Assembly (NCBI GenBank): GCA_905183005.1
Contig: CAJJDO010000013.1
Location: forward strand, 51,728-115,727
Origin: Paramecium pentaurelia
Lineage: Eukaryota; Ciliophora; Oligohymenophorea; Peniculida; Parameciidae
Direction of reading: 5' to 3'
DNA: 64,000 nucleotides
Below are positions 11,186-25,300 of the stretch, piece after piece. Under the pieces are notes generated by a model. That model had not been told where the DNA came from and searched no databases. It worked only from the letters and a program-made list of their open reading frames with translations. The position numbers and the translations under genes are program-made. Numbering within the stretch: the first letter of the stretch is position 1; each line of letters begins with the position of its first letter.

Positions 11186-14100
11186 TCATTAAACTTAATC
11201 TAGCTGTCCTTGTAATATTACTTCATTCCAACATTGACCTAGATCATTACTCTAAATGTTGTGCTTCAATTGCACTATGTTGAATGACTATTCTAATTAC
11301 TTAACCATTTCGAGTAACATTATAGGTTTCTTCTCAGCTGTACAAATCAAAAATGATATTTTATTTCTTAATTATTAATCTAAAGCTTTATATTGATCTA
11401 AACTATTCTAAGGATATGAACCTCCCCCATCAGAATAAATTAGAATTTATATTCTAGATTTTATGAAAATATTTACTTGTTAACTTCTTCTTGGAATTTT
11501 TTAATTTAATCTAAACTTAGTATTAAAGGTGGGTCAAAATTGGTAATCCCTCCTACTAAAATAATTTATTTTATTAATTTAACTTTTGGTTTTTTGTATT
11601 CAATTTATAATTTGGCTTTATAATTGAATGAAATTACACTGAGTTTAGCCTACTTATTTGATTTCATAAATTTAATTGATTTTCTTAAGCATTCCATCAT
11701 TTCAAAACCTTTTTACCCCTCCATTGAAAAAGAATCATCAAGTATAAAAATATAGAAGATTTTTTTTTCATTTTTGATTTCTATCTTACTTTTATAATTA
11801 ATTGGTATATTCTAGTTTTTATTTAATTAATTGCATATCAATTTTCCAATTTCACTACTCCAAATTTTCATCAATCTAATTTTATTTTATTATATTTATT
11901 AACTATTTTCACTTTTGAAATTCCATTTTGGGTATATTACCTTAATTTTTTTCCACTTGATATTTTCCTGAGTTTCTTTAATATTAATGATTTAATCATC
12001 ATATATTTCTTCGCAACTCTGTAAAGATGGACTATTACCTAATAGTATACCTCTCATCCCTAATTGTTAATAAAATAATACCTCTTAAATAATGACCCTA
12101 AAAACAAGAATGAGGAAGAAAATCTGGATCTAAATCACATTTTCTATTACAAATTGGACAACATTAAGTGCATCCAATCATTGCTATTCTTAATTAGTTT
12201 AGGTTTTCATGAATTGAAAATTATTCTAAGTCAAAGTTGAATACTCTGTTCTTTATAGTATTAAGGAAGGATTAAATAAATCCTTACATATGATTTATTT
12301 AGTTATCTGTATTATTGCTTTAATTTATAAATATTTTTCTTTATTCTTTTTATGGATGAATAAAGTAATATTTGTATTAATCATCTAATTCTTGGATTTC
12401 TTATTCATTTTATTCATACTCTAATAGATAATTAAAAACCAAATTAAATAATTTTTTTTCAAGATCCATTTCTAATTTTTTCTCCTATTCATCATTATTT
12501 TCATAGAACCTATTTCTAATAGATTTTTGAAAATAGCTTATAATGCTAGATTAATCAGAAAGATTTTTCAATAATATATTACCATTCTTCTCGACTCTTA
12601 TTAGAGAATTTCTTAATTCTTGATTAAATAATTCTTAGTATTTTAACCTAATTTCTTTTTCTATCCTCTCCATATACTCTTTAACATAAGTTTATATAAA
12701 CTTTAATTAATTTGTCAAATATTCTACTACTTATTCTTAATATGTCATCTTATTTAATAGTGCAATTTGCAACCTTTAGCTTAATAATTTATCATCTAAT
12801 TGTTGTACTAAATTTTAATTTTATTTTAGCTCCTACATAATTTAATCCTCAATTTCAATTCTCTTCTCTGAATAAAAAATATATTAATATTAACTAATTA
12901 AATAATTTGCAAGCAATTCCCCTCTTTATTAACTTAAATTGAATTTATGCTATTATATTTCATTTTTGAATGATTAATATTAGTCCTATTTGCTTTTGTC
13001 AAATTCTTATTCATTTTTTTCTTGCTATCTCCAAATCCTTAAACAATAAAATCTCCAAATTAAGTTTAAACTGTAATAATATATACATCTTTCTCCAATA
13101 TCTGATAATTATAGGCCATAAAAAGAAAATTACATTGAAAAATGATTTTCCAGATAATCAATTATTGATTGCATAATACTTTAAATTAGATCTTTAGAAA
13201 TAATTTCTATATTATTTGGAAAATGCAAGACTTATTTTGAGATATAATCATATATCTCAGAATATATATGAATCCATTTTCCATTTTTACAAAGCAATTG
13301 ATTAAATTCTATTGAAAATGATTCCTTAAATTTATAATTTTAAGGAGAGACAATATATTGCAAATATTCTTTATTAAAAACAGTGCTTTCTATATTCTCT
13401 ATTTTTTATGAAATAATAATATTGTCTTATGTTACCTTATTTATTTCTTCATGCTTTATTATAATATGTTTGATTTTGACTTAAGGTTACATATATTTCT
13501 CACACAATTCTTGATCATAGTTTGAAAACTAAAATTCTCTATTTAAATCATAATCTTAAATAGTTTATATAAATTAATCACAAGTATTTTAATATCCTTA
13601 ATTGTCTTTATTGGAAATACATTCTTATAATTCTTTTTTTTTATTCAAGTCATGCTTTACTTAAAATAATTCAAGGATTTTCAATAAATTAAAAATTTTT
13701 TTCTTTTGTCCTTCAGCTTTTTTAAGATCCTTTTTAAAATTATTATTGATATATGTTTATAAATCTTATTTAGGTAAAATTTTTAAATTAAATTTTATTT
13801 TAATTAGTTCACTTAAAGATAAAAACAAACATGAAGATTTTTTTATTTTTTCAATTATGCTCAGATTTTCAAAATTTATATTAAATAGATTAGTCTTTGA
13901 TAATTTTTCAAATTAATTTTACTTAAGTTCTTATTAATATTTTTCAAAAATTTCTGTTTTTTCTGTTTCTTATAGATCAAATTTATTTATTTTTTCACGT
14001 AAAAAGATTTAAAATTAATGATCGTTCTCAATATTTAGCTAATATTATGGAAAATAGCTTTTTATTTATTTTAATGATGCAGTTTAAGTTTCATCATTAA

Positions 14101-17100
14101 TTTTTTTTCTTTCTTATAGATATTTGATTTTTATGTTCCCCCATAAATGTTAGAATATTTGGTCGATTGATTTTTCATCATTCTGTAATTTTATTCTATC
14201 TTCTTTACTTAAATCTTTGATATAATCATTAATCTCCTTAAAACCTTGGTTTTTTTGTAAGTTGATTTCATGATTTTTAATTTATTCTTAAATAATAAAA
14301 CTGCATTCTGTTTAAAGGTTTTAAATTTCATTTTATAATTTTTATATAAATTTTTAATAAATATTTTTTTGAATATTTTTTTCTTCTTTGAATTATTTTA
14401 GTTTTTTTTCAAATATTTTCCTTTTGATCTCAAAATCATTATATAAATTTGTTTCTAAATCATTTTTAATTTCTTAAAAGTTTTTCAAATTTAAATCACA
14501 ATTAAAATTTTCAATTTTTTACTTTATTAAGATTGGTATTTATGATTTGAATGTTAATTTGTTTTCATTCCAAAGTTAATAATAAAATTCAGAAACTAGT
14601 TAATTTTGTTATAATTAGATCAACTCTGAAAACTCCAACAAATCTGGTAATTTTTAAATAGTTTCCCACATTTTGTATGAATTAAAAAAAAAATTACCTA
14701 GAAATTAACCTTAAAAGCTTTATAGTTTGTTTTTGCATTTTTGAATATAATTTTCAATTAATTTTTTGCCATAGTTATAAGCATCCTTAGAATATGATTC
14801 ATTTGGAATAAATTATGTCCAACATTAATTTAATCCTTCTATATTCCAAGTCTCCTAAGTTGCGGTAGTACTTAAAATTTGTATATTTTCCTTTTTAATT
14901 TCTATCAACTCTAATATATTCTATTGTTAATCTTTATTTTTTGCAAACAATCCATCCTCATGAAACAATTATGTTGTTAATTATGTTAATTAATCAATAA
15001 AAGGAGATTTGTTTTATGTATCAATATTTTAATTAAAACACCAACTAATTTATTTTGTATTAGATATTGCATTTTAAATTTAAGCTAATGTATAAATACA
15101 TATTTCTACAAGATTTTTAAATTAAGAATTAATTTCCCCTTTAACATTAATTAAAATAATGTCACAAATAGTGAAAATAAATAGGGAAATCCTTTTATCA
15201 AATAAAGGGTCCTTTTAAGTTGGACTCTATAATCCTTCTGTATCTAATATTAAAATATAATCAAATTAATTTCCAAACATTGATTTTTCTTTTATTTGAA
15301 TCATCTTAAAATATATCCCTTTTGTTGATTTTCCAACACTTGAGAAAAAGTGACATCCAAAAATTTTGTTTAAAATAGTAGATTTACCTGAGCTTTAAGG
15401 TCCCAAGATTCCAATAACAAGTACTTTATTATTTTTATTTATCTTTTCAATACTTTTTACTAAAAGGTTAAAAATATTAATATCCATTCTAAATTATTCT
15501 CCATCCAAGAACTCAAATGATTCACCTTTCATTAACAATTTAAAAATTTAATCAGTTAATTCTTGTGATTAATTTATTAAAGAATTTTACTTGATAAGTT
15601 CTCTCCAAAATATATCAATACTTAGGCTTTTAGATTAGAGTTCTATTTCGCATTCTTCTAAATTTTATTTTAATATATTGAAACCCTCTTTATCTTCTCT
15701 ATTTTAAACTTAATGAATATGAATTTAATCTAATAAATCTTATTTTTTCATTGATAATTTTTATGTAGAATCATTATTCAAATCATATAAAGCTTAAACT
15801 AAGTATGTATAGGATGTATAATTTTATAATTAAATTAATTATTGAAATAATTGAACTAATTTAGTTGGTTTATATTTTTTTTACTAATTCTCATATTTTT
15901 CAATTTTATTCATAATGTCTTCAATTTCAAGATTAAAACAATAATTTGATTCTTCATAAAGTTTTTATTCTTTTTCTTTCAATTCTTTTATAATTTGATC
16001 AAAATATCTTTGTGGAAATGCTTTTTAACTAAACAATCCTTTTGGCTGATTAAAAAATTCTACCAATTCATTTTTGATTTCTTATACTGTTGTTTCTAAC
16101 TTTTATAATCCTTCCCTGTCTTCCAATTTTAAAATTTAAATAAAATTTTCTTTATTAAATGGTTTATATTCTTAATTATTCATTATCAATTAAAAAATAT
16201 ATTCTTGTATATGTTTTATTTTTTATTGAATTAATTAATTATTAATACCTTTTGAAGCTAAATTCTCAATATATTATATTTAAATATTATATATTTTTAA
16301 ATCTTTCAAGAGAGATTAATCTATTTATTTATTTTATGAGTTTCTCACAATTAATACAATCTTATGATTTTTTGTATTGATTTAACTATTTAATTATTTA
16401 ATATTTTCAAGATTCTCTTTTAACTCTTCTTCAGTATCCATCTATATTATCCATAAGCTAAATAATGGTAATATTTTCAACAAATAAAAATATGGAATAT
16501 ATCCATGAGTGTCAGCAATTAATAAATTTCTAGATCCATTAAACTCACAATCAAACATCAGATCGATAGTATTTTTATTTAATTCATTAGTATCTTAAAT
16601 ACTAAATTTATCTCTTCGATAAAATACATTATTGATTAATTCAGTCTTACCAATTTAAGTTTAATTTTTACTAAAAGAGAAATTGATAATACTATATTGT
16701 TTTTTTATAAAGAAATAGATATGAGGATTTATCAAATATAAATCTTCTACGACTGATATATTATCTACATTGGGATTTTAGTACAAAAACGGAATAGGAT
16801 AATAAAAGGATAAATGTTTTAATAGTAGCATCTGAAGTTGTTTCTCAGAATTATTATATAAAATTTAAAAGATGACTTTAAAATTCATATATTCTTTGTT
16901 TTAATTTGATATCTTTTTATTAACTTAATCAAGTAAAGGATCTATTGATTCTCCTCTTTTAATAATATCAAATAAAAATGGAAGAAGTGACAAAAAGTGT
17001 TCACTATTATTTAAATTAGACACCCATTCTTTTATTTAATTATTAAATTTCTTATCAATTCTAGAAAGATTAAATTATTCAATTTAAATATTGATATTAT

Positions 17101-19186
17101 TTGGATATTTTTCATGTAGTTTTTTATGTTTGAAAAATATAGGTGTGATTTAAAAATCAGTTTTATCATTAAATTAATCATAGCATTGATTATAAATATC
17201 TTCATCTAGCATGAACAGATTTTAGCAACATTATTTAAAAGAGTCTAAATTTCCATTTTTCTTGAAAAATTAAAGTCTAATCACAAAATTAATAATATTT
17301 CTTTTTTTTTCATTATTTTCATAACTATGATATAACATTAAGAATTATTTGCCATAATCTTCTCCGCCAAGAGTTACTAAAAATTTAAAATACCTTTATT
17401 CTTTTTTTGAACTAGATTTTGATTTCCTTAACAAATCACAAAAAATTTCCATCAATATTTTAACACCTTCATCCAGAATATTCTGAGAATTGTTTATTAA
17501 CATTTTCTAAAGTTTGATACAATTCTCTACACATATAAAGGATTATAAATCTTCAAATTAATCTTAAAAAATTTTGATAGTTTAACAAATTTTATAATTT
17601 TTAATTATGATAAGTTCCAAAATATCCAGTATTAGATAATAAAATCTATAATTCATTTTCTTATTTAAATCATCAAGTTTATAAAGGAAATAAATTAATT
17701 CTGATTCTTATCTAGGAATATCTTTTAAGATTTCATAAATGATATTATCTTAACGATTAATCCAGAGTATTTGGATAAGAAACTTTTCGGTTTAATTATT
17801 TTCATCAAGTTTAATTTGATAGAACTATAGTTATTAAAGTTGCTACCAAGAATTCATAAAATTTTATTATGAATCTATCATATCATTTTTATGAATTTCC
17901 ATTTATAAATGTTTAAAGATTGTTGAAAAATAGTCAAAATTAATTTAATCATTTTATTCATTCAAATTACTTTCTATTTAATCTAGTTATAAAAATTAAT
18001 GCTACATTTCAGATTCGTAAAATATTATTGTATTCATTAAGAAATCATTAATTAAATCTTATTATTGATTCTCTCTTTAATACTATTTTTTCTTAGTTTT
18101 AAAAATATTTTCTTTTAATTTATCTTTAACTTTCATTAATTATTATGAAATTTATTAATGAAATTGAACAATTTTTTCAGAATGCTATATCCAAAAATAA
18201 AAAGTAGTTGCAAAATAAACTTAATCTATTTATATATTACAACAAATTTACTTTTACAATGTCTCTTCTAATATTCTTAATATTAATTCCTAATTATTTT
18301 CTGAATTAAGATTGTTTTAGTGTATTTTTTTGATTTGTTATGTTAAGAATTTTATTAAGTCTTCCTTTTTTTTAATTAGATCTAAAGAAAGAAGATTTTT
18401 TAAGAATTACTAATTTTATATAGTTGAACTTTGTTTTTAATCTTATTTTTAGATCCAATTAATAAAAGTCTAAAATTATTAACATTATCGTTTTGAAATA
18501 GCTCCAATAATTGATTGTAACTTTTCTTCAGTATTATTAATAAATTGTATAAGAAGTTACAATAGCTCAATTTAAGTTAGCTTTCTTAATCCTTCTTAAT
18601 ATTCGTTATAATCAAATAGTAGGTTTATCTTCTAGGGATGACTATGTAATATTTTCTCAAGTATATCTTTATTAGATGAAATTTAAAATGGGATTTTGTT
18701 AACCTAAATGAATGTTTGATTAGTAAATTTATTGAATATTTTAATATATTCGTTTTATTTACGAGCTTCTAAATAAAATTATTTGTCATTTGATTGTAAT
18801 GATTTATTGCAATTTTCTTCCTTATTTTATTTTAAGACATTATTTAGAAAATCAAATTTATTGTGATTCTACTAAGAACTAATCAAATATTATATTGCTT
18901 AGCCTTTTTCTTATTCATTTAAACTTTTGAGAATATTTTCATTAAGATAATCATTTATTTCTTCTTCTTCTTAAAATAAATTATCATCATCATGAACAAG
19001 TTTTAAGAATTCATCTAGTTCTTCTTTTATTTTCTAAAAATTATCAGATTGATTATCATTCTAAATTATATCTGAAGACTATGAATTTTATTAAATGATT
19101 TCATCTATTCCATCAACTAATAATTATGTTTATTTTTTACTTTATTACATAATTATACTATGAACATTCTCTTTTTCACTTTGCAT
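11186..19186 (-). CDS. Giant VLIG/dynamin-like GTPase with Cys-rich finger and C-terminal vWA domain
   Basis: The gene encodes about 2,651 residues from ATG at 19186 to TGA at 11186. Introns are at 12060-12081 (22 nt) and 11454-11476 (23 nt), and the remainder is an exact multiple of three. The first ~1,200 residues are helical and rich in Gln, Lys and Ile. A GTPase domain follows: G1 GPQSSGKST near residue 1260, then FASVGK-like FSSVGKSTKGIY, and G3 as LDTEGL near 1315. This set is typical of very large inducible/GBP-type GTPases. A long helical part follows. A Cys-rich finger (GCTQCCPICNRKCD...HSCFQGH) sits near 2335. A vWA domain starts near 2480 with MIDAS DDSFSM, a TNFD threonine and SDGGGS. 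The likely role is a GTP-driven membrane or protein scaffold with a metal-dependent adhesion module; this is inference. Spot checks across the gene found it intact. Confidence 0.85.
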
Positions 19187-19369
19187 CAAAATATGACTAG
19201 AAATTTATCAAAAATTATATTTAATTATAATAGAATTAGATAGAAAATTTAAGAAGTATTATTTAGTGAAACCTAAATTTTTGTAGTTATTTACTTTTAT
19301 TAAGATATCTAATTTGAAAACGATTCAAATAATTTTATTTAGGTAGTTTTTTCTTTGTAATTTTAATAA
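19187..19369. other. Spacer between the two giant genes
   Basis: This 183-bp AT-rich gap separates two minus-strand genes; it must hold the 3' end of one and the promoter of the next. No specific motif recognised. Confidence 0.5.
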
Positions 19370-22300
19370 TCAAGTATAAATATTATAAGGATAATTAGAT
19401 TTTCTTTGATTATATTTATAATATTGATATTGAATACTCACAAACTATTTTGAAAACGACTAAATTTACAATAATTTAATTAAAACTTGACGATTAGCTT
19501 GTAAAGATATATATTAGTAAAAGGGGCATTAAATCAAAAGGGCTTATTTAATTTATAAATTAGAACACTAAATCTAAAAATTATTTGACTGAACTACAAA
19601 TATAGAATAATAATAAGATTACAAATATTTTTAATCTAAATCATTTCTAAAATGTTATTATGAAGTTAGCAGTAGCTGTTTACAATTGTTTATCTCTATT
19701 TAATGATAAAGGATTTTAAGCACAAGCCACTGAGTTATTAGATCTTATCTATAAAATTTTAATTACTTTAGATATTTGATTTATGCTTTTGATTTAGCCA
19801 TCAAGTATTTTTTTAACATTTAATAATTTGATTTTAATCTATTTTCTTTTTGTCTCCATTAAATTAGTATTTTACTGAGATAATTTACTAATTGAGAATC
19901 TATTTTTAAATATTTACTAATAGTTTAAAGTAATGTTATAAATTCTACACGATATTTTTTAACGTATACTCGAAAGATATTTAAAATAAATGGATAACAG
20001 AGTCTAACACAAAGAAACATAATAACAAGTTACAAAATTTTAGAAGATTCTTCCTGAGTTTCCTATTCACTCACATATTTAACAGTTGCAAGAAAAATAG
20101 CTATAGAACAAATTTACCCAGTTTAGAGATCCAAGCTATTTAAATTTGATATTATGTATGGTTAATGTTTTACTGCCAATAATTAATATACTAATAAGCA
20201 TAAACCCAACAAAGATGCTTTTAATAATATATTAGATTCAAAATATGTCATAACAAGAATGATAATTGTTTTTTTTGAAAATTTTATTTACTTCCAAAAG
20301 TAAGTTTATTCGTTATATTCATTAAACAAATAGCAAATATGTCTTCTTAATGAAATTTAATTAAATTGATCCTTTTTGAGATGCATTATTAGAAATAAAG
20401 AAAATGGAATTAAACATCCAAAAAATGTCAAACCCGGAATAGCAAATTATAATATATAAGAATAATGATCTAAAGAACCAAACTTTAAAGTAACATCACC
20501 TTAGATATAATGTGTGTTTGATATTATTCTTCTGGATATAATTGAACAAAATCTAATTATAAAGAATATAATACTATTTAATTAATCCAGAATAATTTGA
20601 TACATATAAATATAATAATGTATTTGAAATAATGTTTGCTTAAAATCTTCCTTTAGTTGCAACTATATAAATTTAATATCCAAAAAGAATAATTGTAAAT
20701 TAAATTAAAATTAATAAAATTGTAGCAATTATTCTGACATAAATTAGTTCAATTTCAGAAATATCTGATAAAAAACAATCAAGACTAAATGCCATGAATT
20801 GTGAAGTATTACTAGTTTGTTCAACAAATGAAAATGATATTTAAAATTTAATATTAAAAGTAAATATAACTGAAAATATCCATAAATAATTGAGTAACAT
20901 CTTAATGAAAATACCTTCCAAATCTAAATTTATAATATAATAATAGTACCTTAATAAAATTTAAATAAGATTTTTCTATATCTTATTCTAAATCGAAGTG
21001 AAGAAAATAATTCATTTGATTTTTCAATGCTTTTTAGTGTAATTAAAATTGAAATCATTGCCCTTTATTTATTAAGATATTCATTACCAAAGAGAAGCAA
21101 AAATAAAGGATGCAACATTACTGGTAGAGCAATTATAACATTGAGTATTCTCTTAATTCTTAAAATATTTTCCTTCCCCTCTAATATTTTATTTATCACA
21201 TTCTTCGCATAATCCACCAAGGTGTCCTATACTACAAAGTTCATGACCTACCTTCCATCCTCCCTTACAATATTTAATATTCTTGAAACAAAAATCAGTT
21301 TAATCAGAGTAATAATCTGATCTCCAATAGCCTTCTAATAATTGTATTGCATTTGAAGATATATTGGCAAATTTATTTTTATCAAATATGGAACATTTAG
21401 TGGCATTATAAGTCACTGAATAAAATCCATAAATTGATTGACAAATTTAGCATCCTTCATCAACATAGAATTCTCCTAATTAACATTTATAAGCTTTTGG
21501 CATTTATTAAATACTATAAATCCTTATTTGAATTAGGTGATGAACAGCTGATTAATATTTATAAATTCAAATTATCCTCTTAGTATGGATTGTAATGGAA
21601 TTAAACAGATCCTAAATCAAAGTAATTATTTTTAGTATCAACTTATAAATTAGTTATCATTTTAGATTCATTTTATGTGTAAAATTAATTTAATTTAGCA
21701 GTATTCTAAGATACTTAGCAAACGAATTGTTATAGGTTATGTAATAATTCATTTTTGCTATTTTTTAATGATATTGATAATTCATTAAATATCCTTATAT
21801 GTTTTTAAGATTATAGGATGTAAATTCTGTAATCTTTTATTACTTGATCACTTGGTACAGTTAAGTATTAACTCATTATCATTTTTCCTTATTCGAATAT
21901 ATAATGAGGCCTTAGCTTTAATCTTCTTATTGAAATATTATTAATATAAAGTTCTTCTGATTCTATTTCTTAAGAATTGATCATCAAAATTAAATGTGTT
22001 GGGGTTTCAACCAAATTATCTGCAAAATTGATTTCTTTGTTGAAATTTAAGAAGGATTTAATTAAATTATCTTAATTGATATTACCATATTTGAATATAT
22101 ATATTCCACCTCCTTCTTATGCTATATTATTCATAATTGTTGATTGTTTTATCTACAATTTTTTTGTGTTCATATCTAAAAATAAACCTCCTCCTTAATA
22201 ATTGGCAATATTATAAAGTATTTTACACTAATGAATCTTCATAGACATATTGGCTGAATATATAGCAACACCTGAACTACAATTATTATAAAGGAAATCC

Positions 22301-25300
22301 GAATTCAAAATTTAGATATTCTAATTGATTTAATTAGCTGTTATAATTATTATACATCCATATTGTTTAATATAATTAGAATAACAAAAAAGATTCCTAA
22401 TCTTAAGTTATTAAAAGTTTTAAAAATCCAAAAACATCAATCCATTTAAACAATAAGAACAATTATTTTTTGAAATAATCAGATTATTAATATGAAAAAC
22501 AGTTTTATTTGAATTAGATTGAAATTAAATTAATGAGCTTGTTTGTTGGGATTATTAAAATAGTTTGATGATTGTATTAAAAGAATAGGTTGTATCTTCT
22601 TATATTTCATTTTTGACTTATTTACATCCTAAGATAACATAGTTAATTTTTGAAGTACTAAAGATAAAATTCTTATTAGCATTATAATCTGAGATGTATT
22701 AAAAATACAGAAATTCAAAATATATTAATTAATTTATTGATTATTCTAAATATACTTCTAGTAGATTAAATGCATATAATGTTTAGATTTCAATTGCCCA
22801 TAATTAAGAGATTAATAATTAAGAAACATTAATTAATTTTATTAAAGGACAACCAAAAATACCTTAAATGAGGATGTTTTACAAAATAACTTTGCAATTT
22901 TTCAAGGAAATCAAAGCATTAGAAGTGCCAGTTATATCAAATATCTCAGATTAACTAAACATTCCAGTTTTACCAAATAATTTGATCCAACCATCCTCAG
23001 AATATTTTATTTTCATATTTTTGATAATCACTTTATTTAGGTTAATAGTTTATGATGAAAATAATATATTGATTATTGGATTTTTCAATGAAATGCAATT
23101 CATAATTAAAACATCTTAAATAATTACTTCATTTTATTAAAAAGATGGAACAATTGTGAAAATTGAAGCTGTCATACGATTAAAAATATTTATAAACACT
23201 GCATTCATAATTTATAAGTTAAATAGACTATTAGATGAATAGATAGTTATACAACCTGAACTATCTATTATTTAATTTAAATCATATTCTGAAGAATTAA
23301 TTGTTAAATTTACCAATTAGATATATACCCTTCTCCTTAAGTATTTATTTCAAAAATAGAACTCTTTAATCCTATTATATCCTAAAATAAACAATTAAAG
23401 CAAAAAAATTTAGATGCAGTAACTAAAGCAGCTCCACATTTATTTTTTATTTTGGATGTTTATGAAATAATTAAATTGACATATTCCTAATCTAATTAAT
23501 ATTATTCCTTCTCTAATGATAAATCATAATATAGTTCCCATAATTCAAAAGGTAAAATGTTATGGTTTAAAACTGTATAATTTGTTATTCGTATAATTTC
23601 AGATTTCAAAGTTATAAAGGAATTTGAAGAATTAGTTAGTGCATTATATTAACACTAAATATTAACTATTTCTATTAGTCCTGCAATTGATATTATTTGA
23701 ATCAAACTAGAGGATTCTGTTTAATCACCAAATTACAAATGAAAAATATTCTTTTAAAATACTATATTTTTTAAGAAAATGTTTGTAATTTATTCAGAAT
23801 CTATATCAATTAGTGAGAAAGCATTGGCTTAATGTTATTGTAATAATAGATTTCCAATAAATTCCAAATCTATCAACTCTATATTTCAAGAAACTGTAGT
23901 AGCACTTTTCCTATTTGAAGATATTTCTATTAATGATAAATCAATACTAAAGAATTATAATACTTTAATATTTTAAAGGGTAATAATAGTATATCCTGAA
24001 ATAAAAAAGAGTTGATTGTTAAAATTTTAGTAATCTGAACAGTTTACAAATAATGGAATTTTATTATGAATTTTGTTATTTTCAAATAAAATATTTTTTA
24101 CTTATATTTGAGAAACATCAAATAAATAGAATATTCTTAGATTATTTGAATTAATTATCTGAATATTTTCTATTTTTACTTAAAAACAACGGATAGTAAA
24201 TAGACTTATGTCTTTTTGTTATTATTTAGTTTATCCTTGATTATACTAAAGTTGAATGGATCTTAATTAATAATAAAAATTTTTATTTGAAATACTTGAT
24301 TCTATATAAAATAGAATGGAAGTTTTAAATTCATTTTGATAAGCTGAATAATTTTCTATTAAACAATATAATTTCTTTTTGGTTTCTGTTTAAAAAGAAG
24401 CAACAAAATATGATTCAATAAAAGTATTATTATTTATTTAAGTTTATAATAATGTAAAATTGGAATTAAATCCTAATATGGTTGAAAGTTTAATCAAATT
24501 GTATACAAATATTAAATTAGTAATGCTAATTTCAAGTTGATCAGTACAATTTAAAATATATGAATAATGAAACTGACTTTATGTAACTGTTAAACCATGA
24601 ATTTTCAATTTGCTTTCTTCAACGAAATTAGTAAAAAAGTTGATAATTGAAGAATTAAAAAATGAGGATGAATTAATAATTAATTATTCAATCTAAATGT
24701 TAAATTGATTATTAGAAAATGAAAATAGTTATGAGTTTCTAAGGCTACAATTTTACAAAATCATTTTTTCAATTTTTATTGTTCCTTAACTCAAGTTATT
24801 TTTTAGATTTAATAATGATGAATTATCAAAATTGGAATTAATCAATTAAATGTTATTCCAAGTAATATCTCCAAATAACTTTGAATCAAATAGAGAATGA
24901 ATATCTTAAATTTCACTATATTCAATTGTAAAATTATTTAAAATTAAATTCACAATCTAATTATCATTAGCAATTTAAAAATATCTTTTATCTGTAAATT
25001 TAAATTAAGCATCATTTATTTCTATACAATCAAAACCAGAAAATAATGCATAGTCATATTTCCTTTAATATAGATATATAAGAATTTTAAAAAATTGTAA
25101 TACAAAAACTTCTGTTTTCAAATCACTTAAAAATTCAAAATAATTGACTTTATTTGGATCTGGGTAATAAACATTTAAATCAAATTGAAAAGTTAATGAA
25201 TTAATTTCAAGTTAGTAACATTAATTGCTATCGATTGGATTTTATTGATAATATTCATATATTTAATTGAATTTATATGTGTATTCTGAATTACAATTGG

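Noticed and set aside
12970..13176. 68-codon plus-strand frame
   Set aside because: Antisense to the giant GTPase gene, which reads cleanly through this part.
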